The notes under the pieces: model-generated
Told to the model about the DNA's origin: nothing
Database searches by the model: none
Seen by the model: the letters and a program-made list of their open reading frames with translations, nothing else
Origin: a virus
Length of the DNA: 37,604 nucleotides
IMG/VR virus record: IMGVR_UViG_3300037339_000081
Coordinates: 1-37,604 of that record
Reading direction: 5' to 3' (one strand)
Shown here: positions 15,681 to 24,563 of the stretch, in pieces
Layout: each line of letters starts with the position of its first letter
Numbering within the stretch: the first letter of the stretch is position 1
Made by a program: the position numbers and the translations under genes

Positions 15681-16334
15681 ATGGCGATCCAGATTCAGGG
15701 CAACGGCGGGACAATCGCCGAGGTCGACGGTACCGGTTTCCGTGCGATGCGAATCAACCGGCGACCGATGGACTACGGCGCGCTGGGTAGCTACGCCGTC
15801 AGTGCTCGTACGGGCGTCATGGCTGCCGGCCTCGCAGTTAACAGCGAAATCTTCCAACTGCGATGGACGGACGCGACGCGGCTCTGCGCCATCACGTCGG
15901 TACACTGCTCTGGCGGCGGCGGCATTGTCGCCTTCGCGGCCGGCGTCACCGTCATGGAAGTGCTCACCGCGCGCTCGTGGACCGTCGCTGGAGCCGGCGG
16001 AACCGCAATCACGCTGACGACGAACAACAACAAGCTGCGCTCGTCGATGGGCACCAGCCTCGTCAACGACATGCGCGTAGCGTCGACCGCTGCTCTGACG
16101 GTGGGCACCAAGACACTTGATGCCCAGCCCATCGGCAGCATCGTCTCGTCGGTCGGCGTCACCGCCGGCACCCCGCTTTGGCCCGCTGCGCATCTGTACG
16201 AAATCAACGAGAACGACGGGCACCCCGTCATTCTTTCGGCCAACGAAGGCCTTGTCGTTCGCGCTACGGTCCCGGCAACGGGGACGTGGACGGCGAGCAT
16301 CGACGTGACCTGGATGGAGATGGCCGCGTACTGA
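15681..16334 (+). CDS. Virion-associated beta-rich protein (tail/fibre region)
   Basis: A 217-residue protein. The pattern MAIQIQGNGGTIAEVDG... YGALGSYAVSARTGVMAAGL...FQLRWTD...LYEINENDGHPVILSANEGLVVRATVPATGTW... recalls a protein common in environmental siphoviruses near tail fibre genes; I know it only as a hypothetical structural family. Beta strands dominate and no catalytic motif is seen. It follows the small 68-residue gene by three bases, with AGGGAGG about 10 bases before its ATG. Confidence 0.6.
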   Translation: MAIQIQGNGGTIAEVDGTGFRAMRINRRPMDYGALGSYAVSARTGVMAAGLAVNSEIFQLRWTDATRLCAITSVHCSGGGGIVAFAAGVTVMEVLTARSWTVAGAGGTAITLTTNNNKLRSSMGTSLVNDMRVASTAALTVGTKTLDAQPIGSIVSSVGVTAGTPLWPAAHLYEINENDGHPVILSANEGLVVRATVPATGTWTASIDVTWMEMAAY

Positions 16335-16366
16335 CACGCAAGCGGGTGACGTGCTAGACGGGACGC

Positions 16367-17017
16367 ATGCCCACGATCCTAATCTACCCTGGACAGCTTG
16401 GCGAACCGGCGCCGCTCCAAGCCGTGCTGCGCGAGGCGCACGAAGAAGCGCGCAAGGCACGCCAAGCCGAGATCGACGCGCGCACCAAGGCGCGCATTCC
16501 ACTCGACGACAGCACGCGCTGGCCTGACGTCGAGGAAGCCGTGTTGGCCGTGTCGCTGGCGCGCGACGCGCGCGACTCGGTCAAGGTGGCCGATCGCGCG
16601 CGGCGCTTGGTCGCGCTGACTGAGGGCAACGCGCTGGAGGCGCTTCCCGCGTACGAGCCCGCGCCTGAGCTCGACGGGATCGTGGCCACCATGCGCGTCG
16701 TCGACGACGCAACGCGCCGACTGTGGACCGCCAAGACGCAAGCGGCATGGATGGCCATCCGTGACGCCGTCAAGCACGACGAGGTGATGGCGCGCCGCGA
16801 AGCGTACGACCGGCTTGAGGCCGTGTACGAAGAGGTCATCGTCGGCGTCGTGGCGAAGCTGGATGGCCTGCAAGGCATGCGCGACACCGTGGCCGAGTCG
16901 ATGCCCGCGCTGCGTCTCGCCGGCCTGCTGGTGCCGCTACACACGGCGGCGCGGCACTTCCTTGAGCTCCCACCGGGAAAAGCCTTGCGCTGTGGGCAGC
17001 AACCGCCGTCGACCTGA
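16367..17017 (+). CDS. Tail assembly chaperone, zero-frame product (G-like)
   Basis: A 216-residue, mainly helical, charged protein located directly before the tape measure gene, the standard position of the lambda G/GT tail assembly chaperones. It contains EAHEEARKARQAEIDARTK and helices to residue 195. Near its end it carries the slippery heptamer GGGAAAA in correct register (ccG GGA AAA, 16975-16981), from which a -1 shift gives the longer product. The zero-frame stop is at 17015-17017. The role of such proteins is to bind the tape measure and recruit tube subunits. Confidence 0.7.
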   Translation: MPTILIYPGQLGEPAPLQAVLREAHEEARKARQAEIDARTKARIPLDDSTRWPDVEEAVLAVSLARDARDSVKVADRARRLVALTEGNALEALPAYEPAPELDGIVATMRVVDDATRRLWTAKTQAAWMAIRDAVKHDEVMARREAYDRLEAVYEEVIVGVVAKLDGLQGMRDTVAESMPALRLAGLLVPLHTAARHFLELPPGKALRCGQQPPST

Positions 17018-17346
17018 GCGAATTCGACTGCACGCGCTGCCCGGCGGCGCGGCGTCGGACCTTCGGGTGCCACGGTGGCGCGTCGATCGCCTTCTTCGCC
17101 AACACCGAGCACGAGACGCGCACCTGCCCACGGCGCCACCTGCTGACCCACCCCGACGTGACGGGGCCGCTGTCGCTGTGGCGCGCTTGTGAGGGCAAGC
17201 CTGGCGTCGAGGCGCTACGCGTGCTCAGTAGCCATACCGTCGACGCTTTCGCCGTGATAGACTCAGGGCGCGCGGCTAAGCTAACCGACGACGCGCGGCA
17301 GGCGAGCGAGCGGGCGAGCGCGCCGCCAGCGCCCGGCAGGAGGTGA
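16367..17346 (+). CDS. Tail assembly chaperone, -1 frameshift product (GT-like)
   Basis: If ribosomes slip back one base at 16975-16981, translation continues in the -1 frame from 16981 to the stop at 17344-17346, giving about 326 residues. The extension of about 121 residues has no stop and is Cys-rich (FDCTRCP, FGCHGG, ETRTCPRRH, WRACEGK), like a small metal-binding domain, with a helical C terminus. In lambda the G to GT shift is -1 at a GGGAAAG site; here the heptamer, register, gene order and an otherwise unexplained open frame up to three bases before the tape measure gene agree. No independent start with a good ribosome site is evident for the second frame. Confidence 0.75.
16975..16981 (+). 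other. Programmed -1 frameshift slippery heptamer GGGAAAA
   Basis: The heptamer fits X XXY YYZ with zero-frame codons GGA AAA re-pairing as GGG AAA after the shift. A weak hairpin is possible just downstream (TTG..CTG with CAG CAA, about 16985-17002). It sits 34 bases before the zero-frame stop. Confidence 0.75.
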
Positions 17347-17349
17347 CGC

Positions 17350-18786
17350 ATGACCACCGGGCAGACCATCGAGGCAAAGATCGTTGTTGACGCGAAACAG
17401 GCGACGGCCGAGGTCGAGAAGTTTACGGGCAAGCTGTCGGCGGTCGAGGAAAAAGCAAAGGCGTCGGGCTTTTCGCTTTCTAATCTGCAAGAGCAAGCCA
17501 AGGGGCTACAGTCAAAACTTGGGCCAGCGGCTGCGGCAATTTCAGGCGTCGCCGGCGCGCTGGGTGAAACCAACGGGGAAGCGGGCAAGGCCCTTGCGGC
17601 GATCGGGCAGGTCACCGCAGCCTTTGCAGCCGGTGGTCCGTTTGGCGCCGCAATGGCTGCGGGTACGTTCGCCGTCGATGCTTTTAGCAATGCGCTTGAA
17701 AAAAAGAACAGATTGCAGATGGCGGCGATTGACGCCGAATTCGCTCAGACCGACGCCATTACAAAAACCACACGAGAATTGCGACAGCAGGCTGCATCTT
17801 TGCGGCTGCAACTTGAGCCGCTCAGCCCGGCCGAAATCCGCAAGCAGGCGCAGGAGCGCATCAAAGAGATTGAGAAGCAGCGGATGCTGAACGCCGCGGA
17901 TGCTGAGTATGCAAGGCGCAACGACGCTGCCAAGGCAAAATCACTGCTTGATCAAAACAAGATCCTTGAAGACCAAAAGGAACTAATCTTTGAAATTGCC
18001 GACCTGCAAGCGCGCATGCTTGAACGTGGCGCACCGCGATCGTCTGGCGGTGCGCGCGCAGCCGCGCAAGCGGCTGGCTATGCGGGCGATCCAAGCCTGC
18101 GGTTTCTTGCCGAGTTTAAGAAACAGCGCGATCAGCGTGAGCGCGAAATGCGCGGCGAAGCCCTTGCTGCTGCCTTTGAGGATCGCGACGCGCTGATCGA
18201 GGCCGAAAAAGAAGCGCAGAAAGAACGCACACGGATTGCAAAAGAAGAGGCCGACAAGCGTGCGGCAATCGCTGAGGCTGAACAGGAGGCGCAAGTCGCC
18301 GCCCTGACCTCGCTGGCCAGCGGCGCCGCGTCGGCTGTGGGTCGCTTCGCCGCTGAGGCCGCCATGGGGCAAGAGGCGGCGCTGTCGACGCTGCTGTCGG
18401 CGGCGTCGCAGGCTGCTGGCGGGCAGATTGTGCTTGAGGGCGGCAAGGTGCTGTCGACGGGCATCGCTGGCGCGTTCGTGGGCAACCCGGCGGCGCCTGG
18501 TCAAATCGCCGGTGGCCTCGCGCTCGTCGCTGCTGGCACCGCTGTGCAGACCGGCGGGCCTGCTGCGGTGCAGTCGCTGCTGGGCATGGCTGGCGGCGGC
18601 GGTGGCGCAAGTGGCGCCGCGCGCGACCGTGGTGCGTCTCCGCGCTCGTCGCGTGGGGATAGCGGTGGCGGCGGGCCGCTCGTCGTGAATGTCTCCTACG
18701 GCGTCGGCGGGCCACTGCCTGAGGACACCGCGCGCGAGATTGCGCGCGCCATGAAAGCGGGCAACCGCCGCAGAGGTGCAGCGTGA
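17350..18786 (+). CDS. Tail tape measure protein
   Basis: A 478-residue protein preceded by a strong AGGAGGTGA Shine-Dalgarno. It has the tape-measure pattern: an N-terminal IVVDAKQATAEVEKFTGKLSAVEEKA segment, an Ala/Gly-rich hydrophobic stretch (about 55-115), a long charged helical middle (about 120-310), an Ala/Gly-rich hydrophobic region (about 315-415) and a Gly/Ser linker before NVSYGVGGPLPEDTAREIARAMKAG. At about 0.15 nm per residue the tail would be near 70 nm, short for a siphovirus. Codon choice between about 17690 and 18260 uses many AAA, AAG and GAA codons and is less GC-rich than its neighbours. No lysozyme or peptidase domain is seen. Confidence 0.8.
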   Translation: MTTGQTIEAKIVVDAKQATAEVEKFTGKLSAVEEKAKASGFSLSNLQEQAKGLQSKLGPAAAAISGVAGALGETNGEAGKALAAIGQVTAAFAAGGPFGAAMAAGTFAVDAFSNALEKKNRLQMAAIDAEFAQTDAITKTTRELRQQAASLRLQLEPLSPAEIRKQAQERIKEIEKQRMLNAADAEYARRNDAAKAKSLLDQNKILEDQKELIFEIADLQARMLERGAPRSSGGARAAAQAAGYAGDPSLRFLAEFKKQRDQREREMRGEALAAAFEDRDALIEAEKEAQKERTRIAKEEADKRAAIAEAEQEAQVAALTSLASGAASAVGRFAAEAAMGQEAALSTLLSAASQAAGGQIVLEGGKVLSTGIAGAFVGNPAAPGQIAGGLALVAAGTAVQTGGPAAVQSLLGMAGGGGGASGAARDRGASPRSSRGDSGGGGPLVVNVSYGVGGPLPEDTAREIARAMKAGNRRRGAA

Positions 18787-19589
18787 GCTATCCCGTGATG
18801 TTGGGCGCCGTCGTCATTCAGACGGGCGTCAACGACGTCCTGCGCTTCACCGAGGGCGCGAGCACGAACAACGCAACGCTTGCCGCTGGGACGTACTACC
18901 TGCGCGGCGACAGCGCGGCCGGTGACTTCCTGCCTGCGCTGGTGACGGCGCTGCAAAACGCGGGCGCATCGGCCAACACGTATTCAGCGACGGTAACGCG
19001 CAGCATTGACTCAGCGTCGGCGCACACCGCGATCGCGATCACGCGCCTGACCGGCGCCGACAACTTCGGCGTGCTGTGGGCCGACAACGCGACGACCTTT
19101 GATCAACTGCTGCTCGGGTTCTCGATCAACGACACGGTCAACGCGGCGGTCAAGATCTCCAACCAAGCTTGCGCAGCGGCGTGGATCGGCAACGACATTG
19201 CGCGCGAGATTGAGCCTGTCAGCGAGCGCGTGGTGGCTGTGCCGCGCGCAGCGTCGGGCAGGGTGCAGGGCGTGTCCCGCTCAGCGCGGATGCAGTCGTG
19301 GCGCCTCGGGCTGGCGTTCGTCGACGAGCGGCGCATGCTCACCGAAAACGCGCTGCAAGGCGCGCAGGACACGCTTGAGGGCTTCATGGAGCGATTTGGC
19401 GCGGGTGCGTCGCTTGAGCTCCACGAACAGCCGACCGTGACGGGCACGCTGCTGGCCGCGCTGTCGGCGTCGACGTTGGTGGACGTCGTGCATTTCTCTG
19501 AAGATGCGCTGTCGCGCTTCGAGCCCGCGCGCCTCGGCCCTGGCGTGCCGCTTTACTCGATCGACCTGCGCCTTCATGCGAGGGTGTGA
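18783..19589 (+). CDS. Putative distal tail / tail tip-associated protein
   Basis: A 268-residue protein starting at the GTG overlapping the tape measure stop. It follows the tape measure, where distal tail or adaptor proteins occur in siphoviruses. An N-terminal beta domain (GTYYLRGDSAAGDFLPALVTAL, AIAITRLTGADNFGVLW) is followed by a conserved-looking SRSARMQSWRLGLAFVDERR segment and a final strand YSIDLRLHARV. I do not recognise a named family. Confidence 0.55.
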   Translation: MSYPVMLGAVVIQTGVNDVLRFTEGASTNNATLAAGTYYLRGDSAAGDFLPALVTALQNAGASANTYSATVTRSIDSASAHTAIAITRLTGADNFGVLWADNATTFDQLLLGFSINDTVNAAVKISNQACAAAWIGNDIAREIEPVSERVVAVPRAASGRVQGVSRSARMQSWRLGLAFVDERRMLTENALQGAQDTLEGFMERFGAGASLELHEQPTVTGTLLAALSASTLVDVVHFSEDALSRFEPARLGPGVPLYSIDLRLHARV

Positions 19590-19592
19590 ACT

Positions 19593-21857
19593 GTGACTTT
19601 TTTTGCTGACCTGTCCGGCACCGACGCCCACGCAGACCTTGTGCTCGCGCTGCGCATTGAGGGCGTGCCGGTGGCGCTTGTTGAGCGCGCCATCCCCGCG
19701 GCGTCGGCGCCTGCGCTGTCGGGCTACACGCAATTCGTCGGCGTCACGCGCGTTGAAGAGGGCGAGGCGGCGCTTGACCTTGAGGAACGGCGCGAGATGG
19801 GCGCCACCCTCGACGTCGAGGTGCTCGACGACGACGCGGGCACGCTGTCAGCGTTGTTCGCAGTCAACACACGGCGCCGCACTTGGGCAAGCGCCGACGC
19901 GCTGGTGGGCGCCACCACGCTCACGGTGCAGTCGACGACGGGGCTGGCGAACGGGCAGACCATCTACAGCGACAGCGAGACGATCACGATCGGCACCGTC
20001 GCCAGCGGCACGAGTCTCACGGGCTGCACGCGCGGCGCCTTCGGGTCGACGGCCGCGGCGCTCTTTGGCGCCGCTGGCGACGGGGACGCCGTCTACACCG
20101 TGCCCCCGTCGTGGGTGGCTCGGCGTGCCTATTTGTACGGGTACACGCTGACCGCCGACGGGCGCGCCGACGAGCAATTGCTGGGCGTGTGGATCGTAGA
20201 CGAGGCGCCGCGCTGCACCGGTGACGGGCTGTGGTCGCTGCGCTTCGCTGGCGTGGCGCAAGAAATCTACGGGCGCTCCGTCGGTGTCGGCCTGCGCGAG
20301 GCGAAGCCGACCGGCGCTGTCACTTTCGGCACGTCAAGCGGGCGGCAGACGGCGACATTTACGGTCGACGACTCAACCGGCTTCCGTCTCGGCTCGCTTT
20401 TCCCGACTTATGTCTTGATCGAGTATGCCGGCGACGAGGGCAACACCGAATTTACGATCTGCGAATTGCAGGCGGTTGCGTTGCCGCCTGGCACGCAGAC
20501 GATCACGGTCTACCTTGACGGCACACCGTGGGCGCCAGCGCCGCGCACGACGAGCAACGGAGCCAGCAAACCCGCGTCGGCCATGCGCCCGATCGCGTTC
20601 GTCGGCGGCGGTCCGCAGGCGTTGCTTTACGTTCTAACCTCCAAGGAGGGCCAAGCCGCGACGTCGTTTGACCGCCTACCCGGCCGCGCGACGTCGAGCC
20701 CCTATAATGCGCCGTGGCGCCTTGGCGCGGGGCTGACCACCGCCGAAGTCGACACAGCGTCATTCAGCAATCTTTACGAGTCGCGGACGTCGATGATGAT
20801 CATCGACGACGAGCGCAGCGTGTCTGACCTGCTGCGCGAGTGGTGCTTGCTGAACGGAACGGCGACGCGGATCACGTCTGACGGCAAGCTGTCGACCTTC
20901 TCGCTGGCGCCGCAGCGGGTCGCGGCGACGACCATTGGCCCCGACGACGTGATCCCCGACTCACGCATCGAGGTGCATGCTGACGAGACGGCGCTGATGC
21001 CGCTGGCTCACGTCGAGTGTAGCTACAACCCCTTTACGCGTGACCACGGCGTCGAGCTCAACCTGATCGATACGTCGCTAGCCAAGCGGTACGCGCGCAA
21101 TCAAGCGCGGCGTGAGCTTGAATTCCGATCGATCGGGTGCAGCGACGGCGCAAACATCGATCCCGAAGCGCCGCCGTTCAGCCATCCTGCGGCGCTGCCC
21201 GCTGGCGAAATCGCGACCATCGCCGCCGACATTATGCGCGGCGACAACGGACTGGCGCGCCGCTACGTCTCGCTATCGTTGACGATGGCGCACCTTGACC
21301 TGCGCATCGGCGACGTCGTCACGCTGTCGCAGACGCTGCCCACGGCGTTCTCTACGTTGCCCGACCTGCGCGGCGGGACCATCGTGGGCAAGCGCGCGCG
21401 CGTCGTTGCTCGGCGCCCACGCTACGACTCTGGCCGCGTCGACGTGCGCCTGCTGATCCTCGACAACTTGCTCGTCGTCGCGCCGGCGGCGACGATCACC
21501 GTCGTCGTAGGAACGACGCTCACGCTGTCGACGACAGAGGAAGAAGTCTCCGGAGTGTTCGTGGCCAACGACTTCATCGCTGGCGCTGCGGTGCGCATCT
21601 ACGACGTCAGCGGCGCCGCCGTGCATTTGACCACCGTGTCGTCAATCCTGAGCAACACGCAACTCGTCGTGGCTGCCGCGCCGCCGTTCGCCATTCAGGC
21701 GGGCGTCGACTACATCGCGCTTTCGCCTGCTGCGTCGACCGTCGGCGGCACGTCGTTCAACGGCTACAGCATGACCGAGTTTGCGACGGTGACGAGCGAC
21801 GCGGGCACGATCACCGCGTCTAACAGCGAGGTCACGACCTCGCCGCGGTGGAGGTAG
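19593..21857 (+). CDS. Tail tip / baseplate hub protein
   Basis: A 754-residue protein starting at GTG 19593, three bases after the previous stop. It combines a beta-rich N-terminal region with a small Thr/Gly domain (about 95-160, ALVGATTLTVQSTTGLANGQTIYSDSETITIG; typical of virion beta inserts), a central part with SDLLREWCLLNGTATRITSDGKLSTFSLAP resembling tail hub (gp27-like) domains, and a C-terminal beta region. Size and place after the distal tail candidate support a tail-associated hub that binds the end of the tube. Confidence 0.65.
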   Translation: MTFFADLSGTDAHADLVLALRIEGVPVALVERAIPAASAPALSGYTQFVGVTRVEEGEAALDLEERREMGATLDVEVLDDDAGTLSALFAVNTRRRTWASADALVGATTLTVQSTTGLANGQTIYSDSETITIGTVASGTSLTGCTRGAFGSTAAALFGAAGDGDAVYTVPPSWVARRAYLYGYTLTADGRADEQLLGVWIVDEAPRCTGDGLWSLRFAGVAQEIYGRSVGVGLREAKPTGAVTFGTSSGRQTATFTVDDSTGFRLGSLFPTYVLIEYAGDEGNTEFTICELQAVALPPGTQTITVYLDGTPWAPAPRTTSNGASKPASAMRPIAFVGGGPQALLYVLTSKEGQAATSFDRLPGRATSSPYNAPWRLGAGLTTAEVDTASFSNLYESRTSMMIIDDERSVSDLLREWCLLNGTATRITSDGKLSTFSLAPQRVAATTIGPDDVIPDSRIEVHADETALMPLAHVECSYNPFTRDHGVELNLIDTSLAKRYARNQARRELEFRSIGCSDGANIDPEAPPFSHPAALPAGEIATIAADIMRGDNGLARRYVSLSLTMAHLDLRIGDVVTLSQTLPTAFSTLPDLRGGTIVGKRARVVARRPRYDSGRVDVRLLILDNLLVVAPAATITVVVGTTLTLSTTEEEVSGVFVANDFIAGAAVRIYDVSGAAVHLTTVSSILSNTQLVVAAAPPFAIQAGVDYIALSPAASTVGGTSFNGYSMTEFATVTSDAGTITASNSEVTTSPRWR

Positions 21858-21860
21858 CGC

Positions 21861-23186
21861 GTGGCACGCAAGAAGAGCGCATCGTTTGTGGGCTCACCCG
21901 TCGGTGACACGGTGCGCGACGCGTCGATCTTCGCCCGGTGGATCGGCAACGCCGCTGGCGACTTCCAACTGCTTTACGACCGCGTCACCGGCGAAAACGC
22001 GCACAGCCCCACCGACACCATCGACCACAGCGGCAACGGTCGCGGGTGCCCGTTGGCGCTGCCCATCGCGTCGCAGCAGATCGAGCGCAACCTGCGCATC
22101 GTGGGCGCGATCAATCAGGACGACTTTTTCATCATCCTCGTCCCTGTCTTCGGCGCGCCTGGCACGCAGACCCACGTCGTCGAGGTCGACACCACGCAAT
22201 TTGAAGACGACCAGATGACCGCCGAGGTCCGTGACTCGTCGTGGGCGCTCGTCTCTGGCCCCGTCGTCGGGCACCGGCCGGGCGGCGGGCGCGCCATGCG
22301 GTTCAAGGTGGCACTCGGGCAGGGCTGGCAATATCTCGCCGTCAAGAAGTACCTGCGCCACGACGACGTCGACCCGCTCGGCTACCTCAACGGCTGGCGC
22401 ATGTGGCCCGAATGGCTGGCGCCGGGCGACAGCAACGGCCTGACCGTCGTAGGCTCAGCGGCGGCGGGCAACAAGTTTGCGGCACAGTCGACGCTGACGC
22501 CCGCGACGGTGGCGCCGCAGGTCATCGACGACGCCATGGTCGCCGCCGACTCGCCGCTCGACCCGTGGGTGCTGACGCGCCTCAATCGCTTGTGGGGCAC
22601 GATGTGGGAGTACCTCACCGGCGCACCAGTGCCGGGCAACGAGACGATCACGACGACGACGACAAGAGACCACAGCCAATCCAGTTTCACGGCTGAGCCG
22701 CTGCTAGAGATGCCTGTAGCCAGCGTGGCGCTCGGGTGCATCAAAGAACGCAACGTCACGACCAAGTCAGACTTTGTCGGGACCATCGGCACAGGCTCAC
22801 CCATTGAAGGGCCGATCGATTGGGTGCGCTACCCGCAGACGGCGACGGGTACGATCGTCGTGTCGCAGGCGTCAATGTGGATGCCGCCGTTCGCCAACAC
22901 TTCGCCGACTAGCAACCTAGACGTCGTCGTCGTGATCTGCGACTACAACACCGGCGGCATCGGCGGGAACTGGCAAGCGCGACTCAGCAATCCGGGCGCC
23001 ACGTCGTCGTGGGCGACGTTTGCGCAGATCGGGTCAACGAACTTGTGGCGCGCGCTGATTTCGTCGGCTGGCTTCTTGTCGTCCAACGAGAACCAGATGG
23101 AAATCCAACTGCAAAACACCGTCGGCGGGTCGATCGTCGGGCAAGAGATCGTCGTGCTCGGCTACGGTCTCGCCTTCGACTTGTGA
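21861..23186 (+). CDS. Tail structural protein, function unknown
   Basis: A 441-residue protein starting at GTG 21861, three bases after the hub stop. It is beta-rich with many aromatics (YLNGWRMWPEWLAPGD, WLTRLNRLWGTMWEYL-like helix at about 235-255) and a Thr run near residue 268. The C-terminal part (about 290-440) reads as a beta sandwich. Likely a tail-tip or fibre component from its place in the operon. No family recognised. Confidence 0.55.
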   Translation: MARKKSASFVGSPVGDTVRDASIFARWIGNAAGDFQLLYDRVTGENAHSPTDTIDHSGNGRGCPLALPIASQQIERNLRIVGAINQDDFFIILVPVFGAPGTQTHVVEVDTTQFEDDQMTAEVRDSSWALVSGPVVGHRPGGGRAMRFKVALGQGWQYLAVKKYLRHDDVDPLGYLNGWRMWPEWLAPGDSNGLTVVGSAAAGNKFAAQSTLTPATVAPQVIDDAMVAADSPLDPWVLTRLNRLWGTMWEYLTGAPVPGNETITTTTTRDHSQSSFTAEPLLEMPVASVALGCIKERNVTTKSDFVGTIGTGSPIEGPIDWVRYPQTATGTIVVSQASMWMPPFANTSPTSNLDVVVVICDYNTGGIGGNWQARLSNPGATSSWATFAQIGSTNLWRALISSAGFLSSNENQMEIQLQNTVGGSIVGQEIVVLGYGLAFDL

Positions 23187-23193
23187 GGTAGGC

Positions 23194-23853
23194 ATGCCGC
23201 GTCCGATCACTCGCATCGTCTCGTCGTCGCCGGTGACGTACCTACAGCTTCGGACGCACGCGCCAGCGGTGGCGTCGATCGCTGAGTCGCTGGCTGGTCG
23301 CGTGCGCTACCTCTACGAGCTCGCCGCTGGCATCCCTGCCGTTGAGGCCGACGGCGTGGTCACGCCGCTCAATCCACAGGGCCGCGTGGGCGTCGATCGC
23401 AGCGGGCCACCGTGGGGCGACGCCTTGCAACATCCGATCTGGATTTGGGAGGGCACGCCAGCGAGCACAGGCATCTACGGCGAGAAGCCGATCGCGTCAT
23501 TCACCACTTCGGGCACGAAGGCGTCGGTGCGCGCGCGCCTGATGGTGCGACCGTTCCAAAGCGAACCGCTGGCGCCCTACTCGCTAGGGCGCCTGACGGT
23601 GCGCGGCATCCGCACAGCGGGCGCAGGCACGGCGACGGCGACGATCAGGACCTACGCCGGCACCGTCGCCGAAGACCCAGCGCGCACCGCTACGCTCACG
23701 ATGGCGTCTTCGGCGACGATGGCGTCGGCCAATGTCCTCATTCCCTTGGTACCTGGCTACGTCGAGCGCCTGATCGAAATCGAGGCCACGGCGTCGGTGG
23801 CCTTTTCGATTACCCATATGTCGATCAACCAGATCGTGCGCCGCTCGCACTGA
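23194..23853 (+). CDS. Tail structural protein at end of late operon
   Basis: A 219-residue protein, last gene of the rightward late operon. It is beta-rich with a helical N-terminal part (VASIAESLAGRVRYLYELAAGI) and a C-terminal sandwich-like region (VRARLMVRPFQSEPLAPYS, TATIRTYAGTVAED). It may pair with the preceding protein at the tail tip. Its 3' end overlaps the convergent minus-strand gene by 29 bases, and no clear terminator separates the two operons. Confidence 0.55.
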   Translation: MPRPITRIVSSSPVTYLQLRTHAPAVASIAESLAGRVRYLYELAAGIPAVEADGVVTPLNPQGRVGVDRSGPPWGDALQHPIWIWEGTPASTGIYGEKPIASFTTSGTKASVRARLMVRPFQSEPLAPYSLGRLTVRGIRTAGAGTATATIRTYAGTVAEDPARTATLTMASSATMASANVLIPLVPGYVERLIEIEATASVAFSITHMSINQIVRRSH

Positions 23854-24013
23854 CCGCCCGCTGCCGCTGGCGAGCCTCGCGCATCCGGCGCCGTTGCGTC
23901 GCTCGATAGCAGTCGAGGTCTCCGCACTGCGGGAGCACGCACGCAGCACCACGCGGGCCGCGCAGCATGACAATCCCGCACCACCAGCACCTGATCACTG
24001 GTGGGTCATCCAT
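23825..24013 (-). CDS. Small Cys-rich (zinc-finger-like) protein, 62 aa
   Basis: A 62-residue product (begins MDDPPVIRCWWCGIVM) with five Cys: CWWC near residues 9-12, then C25, C30 and C35 (AACVLPQCGDLDC), a likely zinc knuckle, followed by an Arg-rich tail (RATQRRRMREARQRQRA) that could bind nucleic acid. Its ATG (24011-24013) overlaps the end of the upstream gene by eight bases. It is the last gene of the leftward early operon and overlaps the tail gene's 3' end convergently. The predicted function is an inference from Cys pattern only. Confidence 0.45.
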   Translation of the reverse strand: MDDPPVIRCWWCGIVMLRGPRGAACVLPQCGDLDCYRATQRRRMREARQRQRAVSASGARSG

Positions 24014-24155
24014 CGCCGCCCCCGTGCTCGTCGTACCAGAGCGTGAGCCGATCGCGTCGGCGCCGCTCGTCGCGTCGGTCGAGGGCGAACAGCACGACGA
24101 TCGGCGCAATGCCAACCACCACGGCGACAAGGGCAAAGCACGCCACGCCGATCAT
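24006..24155 (-). CDS. Small membrane protein, 49 aa
   Basis: A 49-residue protein starting at the ATG complementary to 24153-24155. Residues 2-25 form one hydrophobic helix (GVACFALVAVVVGIAPIVVLFAL), followed by an Arg/Asp-rich tail (DRRDERRRRDRL). Overlaps the next gene by eight bases and the previous by four. Single-pass early membrane proteins in phages often serve superinfection exclusion or host takeover; nothing here proves which. Confidence 0.5.
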   Translation of the reverse strand: MIGVACFALVAVVVGIAPIVVLFALDRRDERRRRDRLTLWYDEHGGGDG

Positions 24156-24562
24156 GGCAGGACCTTGACGGCGACTTCGTAGAACTTTTCCAGTCCGTAC
24201 CTGCGCCGCTCGGTGTCGCTGAGCCATCGCAGTCTTCCGTCTTCAACCATGCGCTCAATTGTGTGCGCGTCGTAGTGCGCGGGGATGACCCAGCCCGCTT
24301 TGTCCGCGCGCTCAATGACCCGCGCTTCGGCGCGCTGGTCGAGCGCACGGCGCTTGCTGCGCGTCGAAAGGTCAACGGCGCGGTGGCAAACGCCGCACAT
24401 CGTCTTGCCCGCTTGGCGCGGCGACAGCGCGCATCGCGTGCACACTCCGGCCGCAGGTGCGGGCAGCGCGGGCACAAGCTCGGCCTCAAGGCACCGCACC
24501 GGCGCAGGCTTGTGCTGCTTCGGTCTGTCGTCGTCGAAGACGCCCATTGAAAACAAATCCAC
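24152..24562 (-). CDS. Zinc-ribbon protein, 136 aa
   Basis: GTG start at 24562 chosen because GGGAGG lies six bases upstream on the minus strand. Two CxxC pairs (C41/C44 and C56/C59, CTRC and CGVC) form a zinc ribbon. Downstream is a basic segment (STRSKRRALDQRAEARVIERAD) and a region HYDAHTIERMVEDGRLRWLSDTERRRYGLEKFY resembling a small winged-helix-like unit. A nucleic-acid-binding role is likely. One base separates it from the upstream regulator gene. No named family recognised. Confidence 0.55.
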   Translation of the reverse strand: MDLFSMGVFDDDRPKQHKPAPVRCLEAELVPALPAPAAGVCTRCALSPRQAGKTMCGVCHRAVDLSTRSKRRALDQRAEARVIERADKAGWVIPAHYDAHTIERMVEDGRLRWLSDTERRRYGLEKFYEVAVKVLP

Positions 24563-24563
24563 G

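Noticed and set aside
16985-17002. Stimulatory pseudoknot after the slippery site
   Set aside because: Only a short bulged stem is visible, so I did not call a defined structure.
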